Assembly: GCA_035534235.1 (NCBI GenBank)
Contig: DATLSH010000079.1
Span: 11,071 to 75,070, forward strand
Direction of reading: 5' to 3'
DNA: 64,000 nt
From: Bog-473 sp035534235
GTDB taxonomy: Bacteria > Actinomycetota > Acidimicrobiia > Acidimicrobiales > RAAP-2
Positions 26,510 to 34,392 of the stretch are shown one piece after another. A model generated the notes under the pieces. The model saw nothing but the letters and a program-made list of their open reading frames with translations. It did no database searches and had not been told where the DNA came from. How positions within the stretch are numbered: the stretch's first letter is position 1; every line of letters starts with the position of its first letter. The position numbers and the translations under genes are program-made.

Positions 26510-27937
26510 ATGCCGGACCGTCCATGGCGGATTGAGGAGTCGGTGGTCTTCGCGGCGCTGACCGATGCAGTCGCGGTGGTTGATGTCCACGGTGAGTTGC
26601 TGCAGACGAATCCGGCCTGGCAGAAGATCTTCGGGAATGATGCCGTCGACATCGCCCAGATCACACGGGAGTGGGACTGGTTCTCCAGCGACGGTGAATC
26701 CCTGGCGTTGGCCGATGGGCCATTCTCCGCACCGGCCGGGTCGCGGAGTGTCGGGGACCACACCATCCTCGGCTGCCGGGGCAAAGAGGACACGGAGATC
26801 TCGTGGTTCCACGTCAACAGGACTCCCCTCTTGAACCCGAGCGGAACGTCCTCGCGCCATGTCGTGACCCTGGCCGTGGCGGCGGACTTCACCCGGCACC
26901 TCCACACGTCGCAGATCCTGGCTGAGGCGGCCCGGGAATTCCGCGGGCTCACCGATGTCGCGGCCATCACCAAACAGATCACCTCGTACGCCGTGAGGCT
27001 CACCGACTTCGACACGGAACAGCCGCGGCGATCGTCGCTGATCCACATTGACCCCACCTACGAGATCGCCCGGGTCCTCTCCGACCACGACGACGCTGAC
27101 CCGTCCCTCAGCGGGGTGACCTTTGCCCTGCGCGACCACCCGTGGATAGAGACGACGGTGCGGACCGGGCTCCCGCTCCGGGCCGAGCTCGACGTCGATC
27201 TTCTCGGCCCTACCGTCCGGCCCTACAACGAGGGCATCGGTCTCACCCACGCGGGCTATGTGCCCATCATGGTGGACGACACGGTGTACGCCGTCCTGAC
27301 TATCGGCAGCCGAAAGGGCGACGGAATCAGCACCCTCGACCTGGAGAACACCAGCGCGCTCTGCGAAATCGCCAGCCTGGCATTGAGCCGCGCCCAGCTG
27401 GTCCAAACGATCCTCGAACAGACCCTGACGGACCCGCTAACCGGATTGCCCAACCGCAGCGGCTTCGAGAGGCGAACCGCAGATCTCCCCCGCGTGCCCT
27501 ATGCCGTCATGGCAATCGAGATCGACGACCTTGCCCACGTCAATGCCCGCCATGGGCAAGAGGCGGGCGACGAACTGATCCGCCTGGTGGCGAACACCAT
27601 CTCCGCGCAGCTCCGGCGGGGGGACGTCGTGGCCCGGACCGGAGGTGGCGCCTTGCTGGCCGTGTTCGTCAATGCCTTCCAGACGGAGATGGCCGTCTTC
27701 GCTGATCGCATCGTCTCCGCACTGCACCAGATCTCTTTCGCCGGTCGATCCACTCGGGTGAGTGTCGGATGCGCGGGTGGCGCCCCGCAGTCTCCACCGG
27801 AGATGGTCATCGCGGCAGCCGGCGCGGCCCTTGGACGAGCCCGGCAGCGGTCAAGGGTCTCGGTGGAGATTGAGTCGTCGGTGGTGGAAGCCGCGTTGGC
27901 CGGTCGGGAAGAGTCGGTGCTGCGGCACTCCACCTGA
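26510..27937 (+). CDS. PAS-GAF-GGDEF protein with degenerate GGDEF site
   Basis: The 475-residue protein has an N-terminal PAS domain (about 10-130), a GAF-like domain (about 140-300) and a C-terminal GGDEF domain (about 305-450: TLTDPLTGLPNRSGF, IEIDDLAHVNARHG). The signature loop reads RTGGGALLAV instead of GGDEF, so the catalytic acidic residue is gone. It is probably a c-di-GMP or GTP-binding sensor rather than a cyclase. It converges on rluB with a gap of 15 bases. Confidence 0.85.
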   Translation: MPDRPWRIEESVVFAALTDAVAVVDVHGELLQTNPAWQKIFGNDAVDIAQITREWDWFSSDGESLALADGPFSAPAGSRSVGDHTILGCRGKEDTEISWFHVNRTPLLNPSGTSSRHVVTLAVAADFTRHLHTSQILAEAAREFRGLTDVAAITKQITSYAVRLTDFDTEQPRRSSLIHIDPTYEIARVLSDHDDADPSLSGVTFALRDHPWIETTVRTGLPLRAELDVDLLGPTVRPYNEGIGLTHAGYVPIMVDDTVYAVLTIGSRKGDGISTLDLENTSALCEIASLALSRAQLVQTILEQTLTDPLTGLPNRSGFERRTADLPRVPYAVMAIEIDDLAHVNARHGQEAGDELIRLVANTISAQLRRGDVVARTGGGALLAVFVNAFQTEMAVFADRIVSALHQISFAGRSTRVSVGCAGGAPQSPPEMVIAAAGAALGRARQRSRVSVEIESSVVEAALAGREESVLRHST

Positions 27938-27952
27938 CCGGCAGCTACCGCG

Positions 27953-28651
27953 TCAGGTTCCGGTGCCACGCCCGGCGACCTGGGCCAGGGAGCGGACCTC
28001 CTCCCTGCTGAGCGGGCGCCAGTGCCCGGGCGCCAGATGCGTGTCGCGCAGGGGACCTATCCGGGTGCGGACCAGCCGGCGGACCGGATGCCCGACCGCT
28101 TCGCACATCCGGCGCACCTGCCGGTTCCGACCTTCGTGGATGACCAGGCGCAGCACGTCGGGGGACAGGACCCCCACCTCGGCCGGTGCCGTACGCCCAT
28201 CGTCGAGTTCGACGCCTTGGCGCAGCGCGCGTAGGGCACCCGGAGCGGGTGTGCCACCCGCCACCTCCACCACGTACTCCTTGTCGATCCCGTGGGAAGG
28301 ATGCGCCAGCAGTTGGGCCAGGGCGCCGTCATTGGTCAGGATCAGCAAACCTTCGGTTTCCTTGTCCAACCGACCCACCGGGAAGACCCGGGGCTCGGCC
28401 GGCACCAAACCCATCACCGTCGGCCGTCCCTGGGGATCCTCGGCCGTGGTGATGATCCCGGCCGGCTTGTTCAGCAGGTAGTAGACGAGGTCGGGCGCTA
28501 CCGGCAGGAGGATCCCGTCGACCTCCACCCTCACCGTGGCGACATCGACCCGCCGCCCCAGGACCGCCACCTCACCGTCGACCGTCACCCGGCCAGCGGC
28601 AATCAGGTCCTCGCAGGCTCGCCGTGATCCTTGCCCGGAGCGGGCCAGCAC
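27953..28651 (-). CDS. rluB: 23S rRNA pseudouridine synthase RluB type
   Basis: The protein has an N-terminal S4 RNA-binding domain (SRRACEDLIAAGRVTVDG), then the RsuA/RluB catalytic domain with GRLDKETEGLLILTNDG, whose Asp is catalytic, and HEGRNRQVRRM. It isomerises a uridine in the 23S rRNA. The GTG at 28651 is the first standard start after an in-frame stop-free region, yet family-like residues (ERLQK) are encoded just upstream; a CTG at 28660 could be the real start. It follows scpB, as in many Gram-positive bacteria. Confidence 0.93.
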   Translation of the reverse strand: MLARSGQGSRRACEDLIAAGRVTVDGEVAVLGRRVDVATVRVEVDGILLPVAPDLVYYLLNKPAGIITTAEDPQGRPTVMGLVPAEPRVFPVGRLDKETEGLLILTNDGALAQLLAHPSHGIDKEYVVEVAGGTPAPGALRALRQGVELDDGRTAPAEVGVLSPDVLRLVIHEGRNRQVRRMCEAVGHPVRRLVRTRIGPLRDTHLAPGHWRPLSREEVRSLAQVAGRGTGT

Positions 28652-28688
28652 CTTCTGCAGGCGCTCGCCATCCGGCCGCGCTCCCGCG

Positions 28689-29297
28689 TCAGGCGTCGTC
28701 GGAACCCACTTCGAAGCCCAAGCCCAAGGCAGATTGGAGATCCAACTCGAATGCGCCGGCCACCTCGGGCCCCGGCAGGAAATCCTCGACCGGCGGCAGC
28801 TGGGCCAGGGAATCCAGACCCAGGCGCTCCAGGAAGAGTTCGGTGGTCCCGAAGAGCACCGCCTGGCCTGGCCCCTCGGCCCGACCGACCACTGCGATGT
28901 AGCCGCGCTGTTCGAGGAGGCGCGTCACCCCGTCCACATTGACCCCCCGCAGCGAAGAGATCTGCCCCCGGGAAACCGGCTGGCGGTACGCCACGATGGC
29001 CAGCGTCTCCAAGGCGGCGGTGGACAGCCGGTGCGAGACCTCGCGGTTGGCGAAACGCTCGACGTAGGGGGCCAGGTCAGGGTGGGTCTGCAGGCGGGCC
29101 CCACCGGCGATACGGGCCACCACGATGCCGCGCCCCTCGGCCTCGTAGCTCCGGCCCAGGACACCCAGCGCCTCCTCCACCTTCTCGACCGGCTCTTCCA
29201 GCAACTCGGCCAGCAACTGGGGGGCGACCGGTTCGACGGCCACCAGCAGTACGGCCTCAATGGTACGGCCAAGCTCTTCATGCTCCATGGCGCACAT
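28689..29297 (-). CDS. scpB: segregation and condensation protein B
   Basis: The 202-residue protein has the two winged-helix domains of ScpB: TIEAVLLVAVEPV near the N-terminus, then RLSTAALETLAIVAYRQPVSR and LRGVNVDGVTRLLEQRGYI. ScpB binds ScpA, and both join SMC in the chromosome-condensing complex. The longest start is the ATG at 29297; the ATG three codons later is equally possible. It lies ten bases after scpA. Confidence 0.95.
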   Translation of the reverse strand: MCAMEHEELGRTIEAVLLVAVEPVAPQLLAELLEEPVEKVEEALGVLGRSYEAEGRGIVVARIAGGARLQTHPDLAPYVERFANREVSHRLSTAALETLAIVAYRQPVSRGQISSLRGVNVDGVTRLLEQRGYIAVVGRAEGPGQAVLFGTTELFLERLGLDSLAQLPPVEDFLPGPEVAGAFELDLQSALGLGFEVGSDDA

Positions 29298-29306
29298 CTT
29301 TCATGC

Positions 29307-30119
29307 TCATCCCTCGTAGTTGTCGATTTCATAGCCGGCCATTTCGCCCAGACCCCGTCCGCTGTCCAGGCCAGCCAGGATGTCCCCGCTTTCCAACCAG
29401 GAGATACGGAGGTCCCCGAAGGTGTGGCCCTGTCCCAGCGAGACCCGGCCCATCTTGCACAGCTCCAACAGAGCCAGGAAGCGCACAATGACCTCAATGC
29501 GGGTCCGGCACTCCTCGACCAGGGCGCGGAAGGAGGATGCCCGCCGTCCCTCGGGCAGGGCCATCAATTCGGCCACGGCCTCCGACACCGACACCGTGTC
29601 CACGGTGACATGGGAGAGGTCGACCCGGGGCACCGGACGTTCCGCCGCACCCCTCAGGTAAGCCTGGGCCAGATCCTCCGGGGCGACGCCGGCCAGGAGG
29701 TCAGGCGCGTGCACGACGAAGTCATCGTCCAACCCGGCCTCCCGGGGGACGGACCGCGAGGCCTGCTCGGCCAGGGCCACGAAGACATCAGCCGCCGCGG
29801 CGTAGGCCCGGCATTCCAGCAGGCGGGCGAGCAGGAGGTCCCTCTCCTCCCACCCGATGAGCTCTTCGTCATCATCGAAGTCCTCCCGGCCGGGCAGCAG
29901 CCGCTGGGACTTGAGCTCCACCAATATGGCTGCGACCAGGAGGAACTCCGAAAGCTGATTGAAATCGATCTGGTCGCGCTGGTCCGTCAGGGCGCGGACG
30001 AACCGGTCGACGACCGCCAGCATCGGGATGTCGAGCACATCGACTTCATGGGACGACACCAGGTGCAGCAAGAGGTCGATGGGACCTTCGAAGACGGGTG
30101 TGGAGACCGCATAGGTCAC
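29307..30119 (-). CDS. scpA: segregation and condensation protein A
   Basis: The 270-residue protein starts with the kleisin N-terminus VFEGPIDLLLHLV, followed by the helical SMC-binding part and LLVAAILVELKS, with an acidic linker and a C-terminal winged helix. It closes the SMC ring. I placed the start at GTG 30119, just before the conserved strand; a longer frame to 30173 adds Arg/Gly-rich residues and crowds the divergent trpS promoter. Confidence 0.95.
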   Translation of the reverse strand: MTYAVSTPVFEGPIDLLLHLVSSHEVDVLDIPMLAVVDRFVRALTDQRDQIDFNQLSEFLLVAAILVELKSQRLLPGREDFDDDEELIGWEERDLLLARLLECRAYAAAADVFVALAEQASRSVPREAGLDDDFVVHAPDLLAGVAPEDLAQAYLRGAAERPVPRVDLSHVTVDTVSVSEAVAELMALPEGRRASSFRALVEECRTRIEVIVRFLALLELCKMGRVSLGQGHTFGDLRISWLESGDILAGLDSGRGLGEMAGYEIDNYEG

Positions 30120-30187
30120 GGGCCGACGATACCCAACCTCCCGGCGCCCACCGCGCACCCCCCGAGCGCCCACCTACGATGGCGGCC

Positions 30188-31174
30188 ATGAGCAGGGTCC
30201 TTTCCGGCATTGCGCCGTCGGGCAATTTCACCCTCGGCAACTACCTGGGGGCCCTGCGGCACTGGGTGACGTTCCAGGACGACAACGATGCCTTCTACTG
30301 CGTCGTCGACCTGCACGCCCTGACCCAGGACATCGACCCGGGCGCCCTCGGGTCCAACACCAGGGACGCGGCGCTCAACATGCTCGCCATCGGCCTGGAC
30401 CCCGCCCGCTGTTCCATCTTCCTGCAGAGCCACGTTCCCGAGCATCCCCGTTTGGCCTGGCTGCTCGAATGCATGGCCACCATGGGCGAACTGCGGCGCA
30501 TGACCCAATTCAAGGAGAAGGGTGAGGGTCAGGAAACGGTACGGGTCGGGCTGTTCACCTACCCGGTGCTCATGGCAGCCGACATCCTCCTCTATGACGC
30601 GGCGGCGGTGCCCGTGGGCGACGACCAACGCCAGCACATTGAACTGGCCCGTGAGCTGGCCCTACGTTTCAACAACCGCTACGGCAGGATCTTTGTCGTA
30701 CCCGAGGGGATGATCCCGCCCGCGGCTGCCCGTGTCATGGACCTGCAGCATCCCGAGCGCAAGATGTCGAAATCGGTGGAGTCCCCCTTGGGCACGATCT
30801 CCCTGCTCGACACGCCGGACGACATCACCAAGAAGGTCCGCAAGGCGGTCACCGACACCGATGGGGAGCTGCGCTACGACCGGGAGTCCAAGCCGGGGTT
30901 GGCCAACCTGCTCCACCTCATGGCTGCGGTCACCGATCGCACGCCTGAGGACGTGGCCGGGGGCTACGGGCGCTACGGGGACCTCAAGAACGACCTGGCC
31001 GAGGCCCTGTGCGAGCTCCTCCGACCCGTCCGCCTGCGCCGGAGCGAGCTGGAGGGGGACCTTTCGTACGTCGACACGGTGCTGGCCGAGGGCGCGTCCC
31101 GCGCCCATGGTGTGGCCGCCGCCACCTATGCCCGGGCGGCCGGGGCCGTGGGACTGGTGCCGCCGGCCAGCTGA
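30188..31174 (+). CDS. trpS: tryptophanyl-tRNA synthetase
   Basis: The 328-residue class I enzyme has SGIAPSGNFTLGNYLGA with the HIGH-equivalent motif, GDDQRQHIELARE, and the KMSKS loop in ERKMSKSV. It charges tRNA-Trp. The ATG at 30188 matches the usual N-terminus; another ATG lies three codons upstream. It converges on the coiled-coil gene at 31309, and the gap holds a strong hairpin at 31233-31254. Confidence 0.97.
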   Translation: MSRVLSGIAPSGNFTLGNYLGALRHWVTFQDDNDAFYCVVDLHALTQDIDPGALGSNTRDAALNMLAIGLDPARCSIFLQSHVPEHPRLAWLLECMATMGELRRMTQFKEKGEGQETVRVGLFTYPVLMAADILLYDAAAVPVGDDQRQHIELARELALRFNNRYGRIFVVPEGMIPPAAARVMDLQHPERKMSKSVESPLGTISLLDTPDDITKKVRKAVTDTDGELRYDRESKPGLANLLHLMAAVTDRTPEDVAGGYGRYGDLKNDLAEALCELLRPVRLRRSELEGDLSYVDTVLAEGASRAHGVAAATYARAAGAVGLVPPAS

Positions 31175-31232
31175 GCGAGGAGAGCATGAATCATCAAGAC
31201 TCACTCCGGTCAAACCCTGCAAGCGATCGGCA

Positions 31233-31254
31233 TCCCGGCGCCTGGCCGCCGGGA
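31233..31254 (+). terminator. hairpin between convergent genes
   Basis: TCCCGGC (31233-31239) and GCCGGGA (31248-31254) pair perfectly over seven bases with an eight-base loop. No T-run follows, so it is not a classical intrinsic terminator, but its place between two converging genes suits a bidirectional end signal. Confidence 0.4.
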
Positions 31255-31308
31255 CTACTACGTCCGGAGACGAGTTCGGGATTGCGTCCGGTCGGAGCCT
31301 CCGAAGAC

Positions 31309-31665
31309 TTATGAGCCGGGCTGATCTCTGATTTCGCGGACCTCGGCGTCAACCTGATCCAACCTGGAATCGACGGAAATGAATCCCCGGCGGACCTCGG
31401 CGAAGCCGCTCTGGACGATTTCGAAGAGCTGCCGGGTCGTGGTGACGAGAGTGGCCACGTCGCCGCTCAACTGGCTCAGTGCGCGTTGCATTTCGGCCTG
31501 GTGCTCCACCAATCCGCTGATCGACGCGGCCAGGACCGCCACGGTCTGGGGCAGTCCGAGCAACTCCTCGGTGAGCAGTGCACGGCGCACTTCGGAGCGG
31601 AATCCGTCGTCCTGGCGCAAGGTGTCGAGGAAGCGCTTGCGCTCGACCTCGTCCATGAACGTCAT
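31309..31665 (-). CDS. coiled-coil hypothetical protein, paralogue of 12992-13369
   Basis: The 118-residue protein shares its whole length with the protein at 12992: the MDEVER start, LDTLRQDDGFR, a LLGLPQ turn, DVATLVTTTRQL, then a C-terminal helical segment (DSRLDQVDAEVREI). GGAGGG precedes the ATG. No membrane part. I recognise no domain. Two copies 18 kb apart in one window, both beside core genes, suggest duplication with a conserved but unknown role. Confidence 0.75.
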   Translation of the reverse strand: MTFMDEVERKRFLDTLRQDDGFRSEVRRALLTEELLGLPQTVAVLAASISGLVEHQAEMQRALSQLSGDVATLVTTTRQLFEIVQSGFAEVRRGFISVDSRLDQVDAEVREIRDQPGS

Positions 31666-31730
31666 AATATCCCTCCGTTCGTGCAGAGCTTTACGGGAGA
31701 ACGGTCCCTCCCATCCGGCCGCAGAGTGAC

Positions 31731-32510
31731 CTATCCGAACAACCCTGGCAGGCCGAGCACGCCGGCCCACCAGTTGTAGAGATGCTCCAACAACCACGTG
31801 AGCGGCCCCGGATGGAGATAGAAGTTGAGGAGAACAAGTCCCATGATGATCGGCATCGTGTACTGGCGGATTCGCAAGTAGTTCGGCCAGAACCGCGCCG
31901 GCAGGACCCGCTCGAAGAGCACCGATCCGTCCAGGGGCGGAATCGGGAGCAGGTTGAATGCGGCCAGCCCGATGTTGACCACACTGAAGAAGAAGACCAC
32001 CCGCTCCGTCACCGTGAACGTGCCCGTCCGAAGCAGCGTCGTCTTGAACATGATGACGAAGACGAGAGCGCTGATGGCGGCCAGGCCCACATTCGTCGCC
32101 GGGCCGGCCAGCGAGACGAGCACACCTTGATTCCTCGGGTGGCGCAGGCGGTTCACGTTCACCGGCACCGGCTTGGCCCAACCGAAGACGCCGAACCCGC
32201 CCAGCGCCAGCAAGGCGGGCACAATGAGCGTTCCCACCGGGTCCACGTGCTTCATCGGATTGAGCGTTAGCCGGCCGGCGCGCGCCGCGGTGTCGTCGCC
32301 GAACGCCTTGGCCACCCAGCCGTGCGAGATCTCGTGCAGGATGATGGAGGGGACGATGACCAGGAACAGGATGATGGTGTCCGTTGAGATGTTGTGATGC
32401 GCGACGAGCGCCACCAGGACGACCGCCGCGGCCACCACCCACAGGGTCCGCTTGGTGCGCTGATCCAGCGGGCGACGCCCCCCTGCCGGGCCTCCGTAGG
32501 CCGTCGGCAC
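31731..32510 (-). CDS. site-2 protease family (M50) membrane metalloprotease
   Basis: The 259-residue membrane protein has the zinc motif HEISHGW in a membrane helix, and the third ligand in NLLPIPPLDGS near the C-terminus. Five to six helices are evident. This short form, without a PDZ domain, is the YwhC/SpoIVFB-like branch; members cut membrane-bound regulators. The substrate is unknown. It lies immediately upstream of the coiled-coil gene on the same strand. Confidence 0.9.
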   Translation of the reverse strand: MPTAYGGPAGGRRPLDQRTKRTLWVVAAAVVLVALVAHHNISTDTIILFLVIVPSIILHEISHGWVAKAFGDDTAARAGRLTLNPMKHVDPVGTLIVPALLALGGFGVFGWAKPVPVNVNRLRHPRNQGVLVSLAGPATNVGLAAISALVFVIMFKTTLLRTGTFTVTERVVFFFSVVNIGLAAFNLLPIPPLDGSVLFERVLPARFWPNYLRIRQYTMPIIMGLVLLNFYLHPGPLTWLLEHLYNWWAGVLGLPGLFG

Positions 32511-32876
32511 CTATTGCTTGGCGGCGTCGACGATGCAGAGCCGGGCGGCTGGCATCGCCTCAAGACGGGCCGCCCCGATCGGCTTGCCGCAGACCTCGCA
32601 GTTGCCATAGGTCCCGTTCTCAAGTCGTCCGAGGGCGGCCTCGACCTCCTCCAACGCTTCGCGGAGCTCGGTGGCCAGGCGCCCGGCCTCACCCCGCTCA
32701 GCGCTGACCTGGCTGGAGTCGGCGAAGTTGGAGTCGTAGTTGAGCCCGCTGCCGTCTCCGGCGAATCCGAGCTCGGTGAGCTCGGCGCGGAGCCCGGCCT
32801 GCTCGGCCAGCAACAGGGCGGTGTAGTCGATGGCGGCGGTCTCCGCCGTAGGGGCCTCGTTCGGCATGGTGCTCAT
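32511..32876 (-). CDS. DksA/TraR-like zinc-finger protein
   Basis: The 121-residue protein has an N-terminal helical hairpin (LLAEQAGLRAELTEL and ELREALEEVEAALGRLENG) and a C-terminal finger CEVCGKPIGAARLEAMPAARLC. Normal members end with a second CxxC; here the pattern is C-I-V-D, so the fourth zinc ligand is Asp. Such proteins reach into the RNA polymerase secondary channel or, in actinobacteria, act like RbpA/CarD-type modulators; the role here is unproven. The ATG overlaps the xerD stop (ATGA). Confidence 0.85.
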   Translation of the reverse strand: MSTMPNEAPTAETAAIDYTALLLAEQAGLRAELTELGFAGDGSGLNYDSNFADSSQVSAERGEAGRLATELREALEEVEAALGRLENGTYGNCEVCGKPIGAARLEAMPAARLCIVDAAKQ

Positions 32877-33832
32877 GCTACGCGGTCGCCCCCCCTCCTG
32901 GTTCCCGCCCGAGGGTGTGCTCCCTCGTAGGCGCTCCTGAGGTGCTCGGTCGACACCTTGGTGTAGCGCTGGGTCGTGGCGATGGAGGCATGCCCGAGCA
33001 ATTCCTGGACCACCCGGATGTCCGCTCCCCGGGCCAGCATGTGGGTGGCGCAGGAATGGCGCAGGACGTGGGGGCTCACCCGTTCGGCCAGTCCCACCCG
33101 GCTGGCGTACTTCTTGACCACCCCGAAGGCGCCGACCCGGGAGAGCCGGCCGCCCCGCAGATTGAGGAAGACGGCGTCGGCGTCGCTGCGTCTCTTCCAC
33201 CGGGCGGGCACCAGGCACGGGCGGCCCTCCCCCGAGAGCCATTGCGCCAGCGCATCCCGGGCCATCCGACCCAAAGGGACCAGGCGCTCCTTGTCCCCCT
33301 TGCCCAGGACCCGGATGAGCGCCATGTCGGTGGATCCGTCCGATTCCGCCGCCTCGGCCACGTCCCCCAGGTTCAAACCGACGACCTCGCTCACCCGGGC
33401 CCCGGTTCCGTACAGCACCTCAAGCAGCGCCCTGTCGCGCAGGTGGGCCGGGCCGGTGCCGATCACGGCACCCAGCAGCTGCTCGGTCTCCTCCTCGGTC
33501 AACGCCTTGGGCAACAGGTCGTGCGGCGACGGGCCGGACAGCTCCCCGGTCGGGTCGTCGCCCCGCAGCCCCTCCTCGACCAGGAAGCGATGGAACCCCC
33601 GGATGGCCGACAATGCCCGGGCAGTCGACGCCGCCCCGTGCGTGCGCCGGTGGGCCGCCACATAGTCCGCCACATCGGCCGCGGTGGCCGCCTCCATGCC
33701 GGAGCCCGCCGCGGCCTCCCCGTAGGCCGCCAGGTCCCGGCGGTAGGCCGACAGGGTGCGCGCTGAGCGTCCCCGTTCCACCTGGAGCCAGGAGAGGTAC
33801 TCCTCGGCGTCGCGGGGCAGAGGTGCCGTCAC
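32873..33832 (-). CDS. xerD: tyrosine recombinase XerC/XerD
   Basis: The 319-residue protein has a core-binding SAM-like domain (about 5-90) and a catalytic domain with the full set: Arg in GTGARVSEV, Lys in GKGDKERLVP, HVLRHSCATHML (His-x-x-Arg), GHASIATTQRYT (second His and the Tyr nucleophile). It resolves chromosome dimers. Position next to nudix and pyrG, as in other actinobacteria, supports a housekeeping Xer rather than a phage integrase. The GTG start overlaps the Nudix stop (GTGA). Confidence 0.93.
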   Translation of the reverse strand: MTAPLPRDAEEYLSWLQVERGRSARTLSAYRRDLAAYGEAAAGSGMEAATAADVADYVAAHRRTHGAASTARALSAIRGFHRFLVEEGLRGDDPTGELSGPSPHDLLPKALTEEETEQLLGAVIGTGPAHLRDRALLEVLYGTGARVSEVVGLNLGDVAEAAESDGSTDMALIRVLGKGDKERLVPLGRMARDALAQWLSGEGRPCLVPARWKRRSDADAVFLNLRGGRLSRVGAFGVVKKYASRVGLAERVSPHVLRHSCATHMLARGADIRVVQELLGHASIATTQRYTKVSTEHLRSAYEGAHPRAGTRRGGDRVA

Positions 33833-34386
33833 CGGGGCCCCTGGCCGTGGCCGAGCGTGGCCCGCGCCATGTAGAGGCCGAGGATGGTGGTCTCGTCCTT
33901 CAGGGAGCCGTCGGCCACCATCCCGTCCACCTGGTCCAGGTTGATCGTCTCGACCGTCAGGAAGCCCTCTTCGACGCCGATGGGAGCGCTGGCACACGGG
34001 ACGAGACCGCGGGCCAGGAAGATGGTGGTGTGCTGGTCGCTGATCCCGGGGGTGTTCCAAATTCCCGTCAGGACCTCCATTGTCCCCGCCTCCAGCCCCG
34101 CTTCCTCGGCCAGCTCACGGCGGGCGGTCCCCTCCAGTGACTCCCCATGGAGGTCACAGGTGCCGGCCGGGATCTCAAGCACCATGGAGTCCACCGCCGC
34201 CCGGTACTGGCGCACCAGCGTGACCCGGCCGTCGTCGTGCAGCGGCACGACGGCGACCGCACCGGGATGGCGGATGACGAAGCGGTCAAAGGGCCGCCCG
34301 TCAGGGTCGAGCAGGTGAAACTTGTCCACCCGGAAGAGCCAAGCCCGCAGGAGCTCCTCTTCTCCGACGCGGCGGAAGGGCGGCAC
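33829..34386 (-). CDS. Nudix hydrolase, ADP-ribose pyrophosphatase type
   Basis: The 185-residue protein has the EIPAGTCD segment of the NudF branch and a Nudix box ending in RRELAEEAGLEAG; compared with the consensus there is one extra residue between the Gly and the first Glu. Likely substrate is ADP-ribose, giving AMP and ribose 5-phosphate. It lies six bases after pyrG and overlaps the xerD start. Confidence 0.9.
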   Translation of the reverse strand: MPPFRRVGEEELLRAWLFRVDKFHLLDPDGRPFDRFVIRHPGAVAVVPLHDDGRVTLVRQYRAAVDSMVLEIPAGTCDLHGESLEGTARRELAEEAGLEAGTMEVLTGIWNTPGISDQHTTIFLARGLVPCASAPIGVEEGFLTVETINLDQVDGMVADGSLKDETTILGLYMARATLGHGQGPR

Positions 34387-34392
34387 CGTCCC

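Noticed and set aside
31186..31314. 43-codon plus-strand ORF after trpS with GAGGAGAG before its ATG
   Set aside because: The product is Pro/Ser/Arg-rich, overlaps the end of the convergent coiled-coil gene and contains the hairpin at 31233-31254, so I regard it as unlikely to be a gene.
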